From Bacteroidota bacterium (GTDB lineage: Bacteria > Bacteroidota > Bacteroidia > Flavobacteriales > Flavobacteriaceae): a stretch of 6,702 nt of DNA. Under the pieces are notes generated by a model. The model searched no databases. It worked only from the letters and a program-made list of their open reading frames with translations, and was not told the origin of the DNA. The stretch lies in the NCBI GenBank assembly GCA_023390775.1, contig JAEWCF010000069.1:1-6702 (forward strand), given 5' to 3'. Position numbers and translations under genes: made by a program. Shown piece after piece: positions 5,486 through 6,702 of the stretch (position 1 is the stretch's first letter; the number at the start of each line of letters is the position of its first letter).

Positions 5486-6041
5486 AGACCCCAAGTGGGA
5501 CGGCGCCATCGAACTCATCAAGCAGATGGCAGCCAAAACGCCGCTCACCGAAACCGTGAAATGGGGCGGGCCGGTCTACACGTTTAACAACAAAAACGTG
5601 ATCGGGATTGGCGGATTCAAGAATTACGTGGGCATCTGGTTTTACCAGGGCGCGCTGCTTAGGGACGAGAAGGGAAAATTGGTCAACGCCAACGAGGGCG
5701 TGACCAAGGCGCTCCGGCAGTGGCGCTTTTCATCCGAAGCTGAGATCCGCGAAAACGAAAGCCTCATACTCGCCTATATCGCCGAGGCCATCGAGAACGA
5801 AAAGGCCGGGCTTGCGATCAAACCCGAGAAAAAGGCGGCGATCCAATCCGATCTGATGGAACGCGAAATGCAGACCGATCCGGCGCTCGCGGCCGCATTT
5901 GCCGGGTTTACGCCTTCAAAGCAGCGTGAATTTTTAGAGCACATCGAGACTGCCAAGCAGGAAAAGACCAAATTGGCGCGGCTCGAAAAGGCGAAGGAAT
6001 TGATTCTTGCGGGAAAGGGGCTCTACGATAAATATAAATAG
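5460..6041 (+). CDS. YdeI family protein (DUF1801 domain plus YdeI/OmpD-associated C-terminal domain)
   Basis: The product is 193 aa. The N-terminal half (about 12-113) has the DUF1801/YdhG-like pattern: ETVKWGGPVYTFNNKNV (31-47), GGFKNYVGIWFYQGALLRD (51-69), then a segment resembling the family's RxxRFxS (86-92). The C-terminal half (about 125-190) is helical and charged and matches the YdeI/OmpD-associated pattern: DPALAAAFAGFTPSKQREFLEHIE (140-163), TAKQEKTKLARLEKA (164-178) and an ending GKGLYDKYK. In B. subtilis, ydeI-type proteins are reported in antimicrobial-peptide tolerance, but the biochemical role is unknown and I do not assign one. The start is the ATG at 5460, which gives MEERNQWNKD and the expected family length. 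The open frame extends to 5280, but that stretch is a shadow of pepT. The 26-bp overlap with pepT implies cotranscription and probably coupled translation. Confidence 0.88.
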   Translation: MEERNQWNKDPKWDGAIELIKQMAAKTPLTETVKWGGPVYTFNNKNVIGIGGFKNYVGIWFYQGALLRDEKGKLVNANEGVTKALRQWRFSSEAEIRENESLILAYIAEAIENEKAGLAIKPEKKAAIQSDLMEREMQTDPALAAAFAGFTPSKQREFLEHIETAKQEKTKLARLEKAKELILAGKGLYDKYK

Positions 6042-6054
6042 GACGCACACTGCT

Positions 6055-6075
6055 ATTATAAATTATAAATTATAA
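6055..6075. repeat. Three tandem copies of the heptamer ATTATAA
   Basis: Three perfect copies of ATTATAA lie end to end at 6055-6061, 6062-6068 and 6069-6075, starting 13 bases after the YdeI-family stop in the convergent intergenic gap. It is a short A+T-rich microsatellite-like array; no function can be read from it. Confidence 0.9.
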
Positions 6076-6122
6076 ATGCGGGAAGCCGGGGGACCGTTGC
6101 GCACTCATTAATTTTATTATTG

Positions 6123-6146
6123 CGAGGCATAAAGAAACATGCCTTG
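6123..6146. other. Small inverted repeat (AGGCAT / ATGCCT) in convergent gap
   Basis: AGGCAT (6125-6130) and ATGCCT (6139-6144) are exact reverse complements around the 8-base loop AAAGAAAC; one G-T and one C-G pair extend the stem to 6123-6146. It has no U run, so it is not a second intrinsic terminator, but it could stabilise the 3' end of the rightward transcript. Apart from this, the heptamer repeat and the terminator, I see nothing in 6042-6214. Confidence 0.4.
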
Positions 6147-6163
6147 GCCAGACACTGCAGGGC

Positions 6164-6200
6164 AAAAAAAAAGCAGCGTCATAGCGCTGCGTTTTTTTTT
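6164..6200. terminator. Bidirectional intrinsic terminator
   Basis: The stem is GCAGCG (6173-6178) with CGCTGC (6185-6190) around the loop TCATAG. Nine A residues precede it (6164-6172) and nine T residues follow it (6192-6200), so each strand has a stem followed by a U run and the A/T tracts can extend the stem. It serves the rightward pepT/YdeI-family transcript (122 bases after the stop) and the leftward DUF1573-yajC transcript (14 bases after the yajC stop). Confidence 0.93.
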
Positions 6201-6214
6201 ACTTTTCAAGTAGT

Positions 6215-6499
6215 TTACGATGGCTTCTCATTCTTTTTCAGCGCCGCCGTCATCTCCATCGAGATCGCGGAACGTTCCATTTTAAGTTTCCCGGCCATGG
6301 TTTCGATCACGACGGTAGTCTCCGCAAGTTCGGCGACGCGTCCGTGCAGCCCGCTCTTGGTAATGATCTTGTCTCCAACCTTGAGCGCGGATTCAAATTC
6401 TTTTTCCTGCTTGGCCCTGCGCCTTTGCGGCATGATCATAAAGAACCACATGACGATGAAGATCAGGACAAAAGGCAATAATGATTGAAGGTTTTCCAT
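6215..6499 (-). CDS. yajC: Sec translocon accessory subunit YajC
   Basis: YajC is a small single-span membrane protein that associates with SecDF-YidC at the Sec translocon. The 94-aa product fits the family: a short N-terminus, one hydrophobic segment (about 7-23), the basic stop-transfer motif MPQRRRAKQEK (23-33), and the conserved cytoplasmic segment VGDKIITKSGLHGRV (41-55) followed by beta-rich sequence TTVVIET. The tail (86-94) is lysine-rich and poorly conserved. The ATG at 6497-6499 lies 2 bp after the stop of the DUF1573 gene, so the two are almost certainly cotranscribed. A strong terminator follows the stop after 14 bases, so yajC is the last gene of its transcript here. Confidence 0.95.
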   Translation of the reverse strand: MENLQSLLPFVLIFIVMWFFMIMPQRRRAKQEKEFESALKVGDKIITKSGLHGRVAELAETTVVIETMAGKLKMERSAISMEMTAALKKNEKPS

Positions 6500-6501
6500 G
6501 G

Positions 6502-6702
6502 TTACTTGGTTGCGCCGGCGTCCTGGATCGTGGCTTTTACGCCCAATTTTTCCTGGCCCGCGGCCGTGTTGGTTAAAATGGTTACGGTTTTATGTTGCTG
6601 GCCTTTCTTTCCGGATGGATTGAAGGAAACTTTGATCTTACCCGACTCACCCGGTTTGATCGGATCTTTTGGATAATCGGGAACGGTGCATCCGCATGAA
6701 CC
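6502..6702 (-). CDS. DUF1573 domain protein (C-terminal 66 residues, runs off right edge)
   Basis: The visible part reads from GSCGCTVPDYPKDPIKPGES through KIKVSFNPSGKKGQQHKTV and ends DAGATK before TAA at 6502-6504. The block SCGCT-x-P-x(2)-P-x(2)-PI-x-PG-x(2)-G, with the following beta strands and KTVTILTN, is the hallmark of DUF1573, an immunoglobulin-like beta-sandwich common in secreted Bacteroidota proteins. The start and any signal peptide lie outside the window. Its placement directly before yajC agrees with the DUF1573-yajC pairing I recall from Bacteroidota genomes. The specific function is unknown; the domain is usually regarded as extracytoplasmic. Confidence 0.9.
   Translation of the reverse strand, partial: GSCGCTVPDYPKDPIKPGESGKIKVSFNPSGKKGQQHKTVTILTNTAAGQEKLGVKATIQDAGATK

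Noticed and set aside
4439..5548. Minus-strand open frame of 369 codons
   Set aside because: Antisense to pepT and the start of the YdeI-family gene. The product is a Val/Asp/His/Phe-rich low-information sequence, typical of reading a G/C-biased third position backwards.
6120..6488. Plus-strand open frame of 122 codons with hydrophobic segment
   Set aside because: It runs through the intrinsic terminator, starts at TTG and is antisense to yajC; the hydrophobic part is the complement of yajC coding sequence and terminator T-tract.
1..6702. CRISPR array, tRNA/rRNA, insertion sequence, attachment site, toxin-antitoxin or defence genes
   Set aside because: I looked on both strands and found no repeat-spacer pattern, cloverleaf-like sequence, transposase motif or terminal inverted repeats; every sizeable interval is taken by ordinary housekeeping genes.

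Overview
The window looks like chromosomal housekeeping sequence from a member of the Bacteroidota. Three things point there. Promoters match the Bacteroidota -7 box TAnnTTTG, and one also has a TTTG -33 box at 19 bp. No start codon has a convincing Shine-Dalgarno sequence. The 3-hydroxy-3-methylglutaryl-CoA lyase and the DUF1573-YajC gene pair are of the types I know from that phylum. By eye the coding DNA is a little above 50% G+C, with A+T-rich intergenic gaps. I cannot name the genus.

The left half (about 1-3648) is all on the minus strand. Read in the direction of transcription it holds pyrD (class 2 dihydroorotate dehydrogenase), an HMG-CoA lyase family gene, guaB (IMP dehydrogenase) and the start of a small DUF2809-type membrane protein whose ATG shares a base with the guaB stop. 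pyrD and guaB belong to de novo pyrimidine and guanine nucleotide synthesis. The lyase belongs to leucine/HMG-CoA breakdown. Each of the first three genes has its own candidate -7 box, so they may be separate or nested transcripts rather than one operon.

A 110-bp divergent promoter region (3649-3758) separates pyrD from a rightward group: a stand-alone receiver-domain response regulator, pepT (peptidase T, M20 family), and a YdeI/DUF1801-type gene that overlaps the end of pepT by 26 bp.

The right end (6042-6702) holds a convergent junction with a three-copy ATTATAA repeat and a strong bidirectional intrinsic terminator. Beyond it, on the minus strand, are yajC and, 2 bp upstream of yajC, the C-terminal part of a DUF1573 protein that runs off the window.

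I see no CRISPR array, mobile element, tRNA, rRNA, toxin-antitoxin or defence system, and nothing I would call an undescribed multi-gene system. The points worth a second look are regulatory: a perfect -33/-7 promoter placed so close to the lyase ATG that it predicts a leaderless mRNA; a perfect 9-bp inverted repeat filling the guaB leader; a dyad between the divergent promoters; and a shared 17-nt extended -7 element in front of pyrD and pepT.
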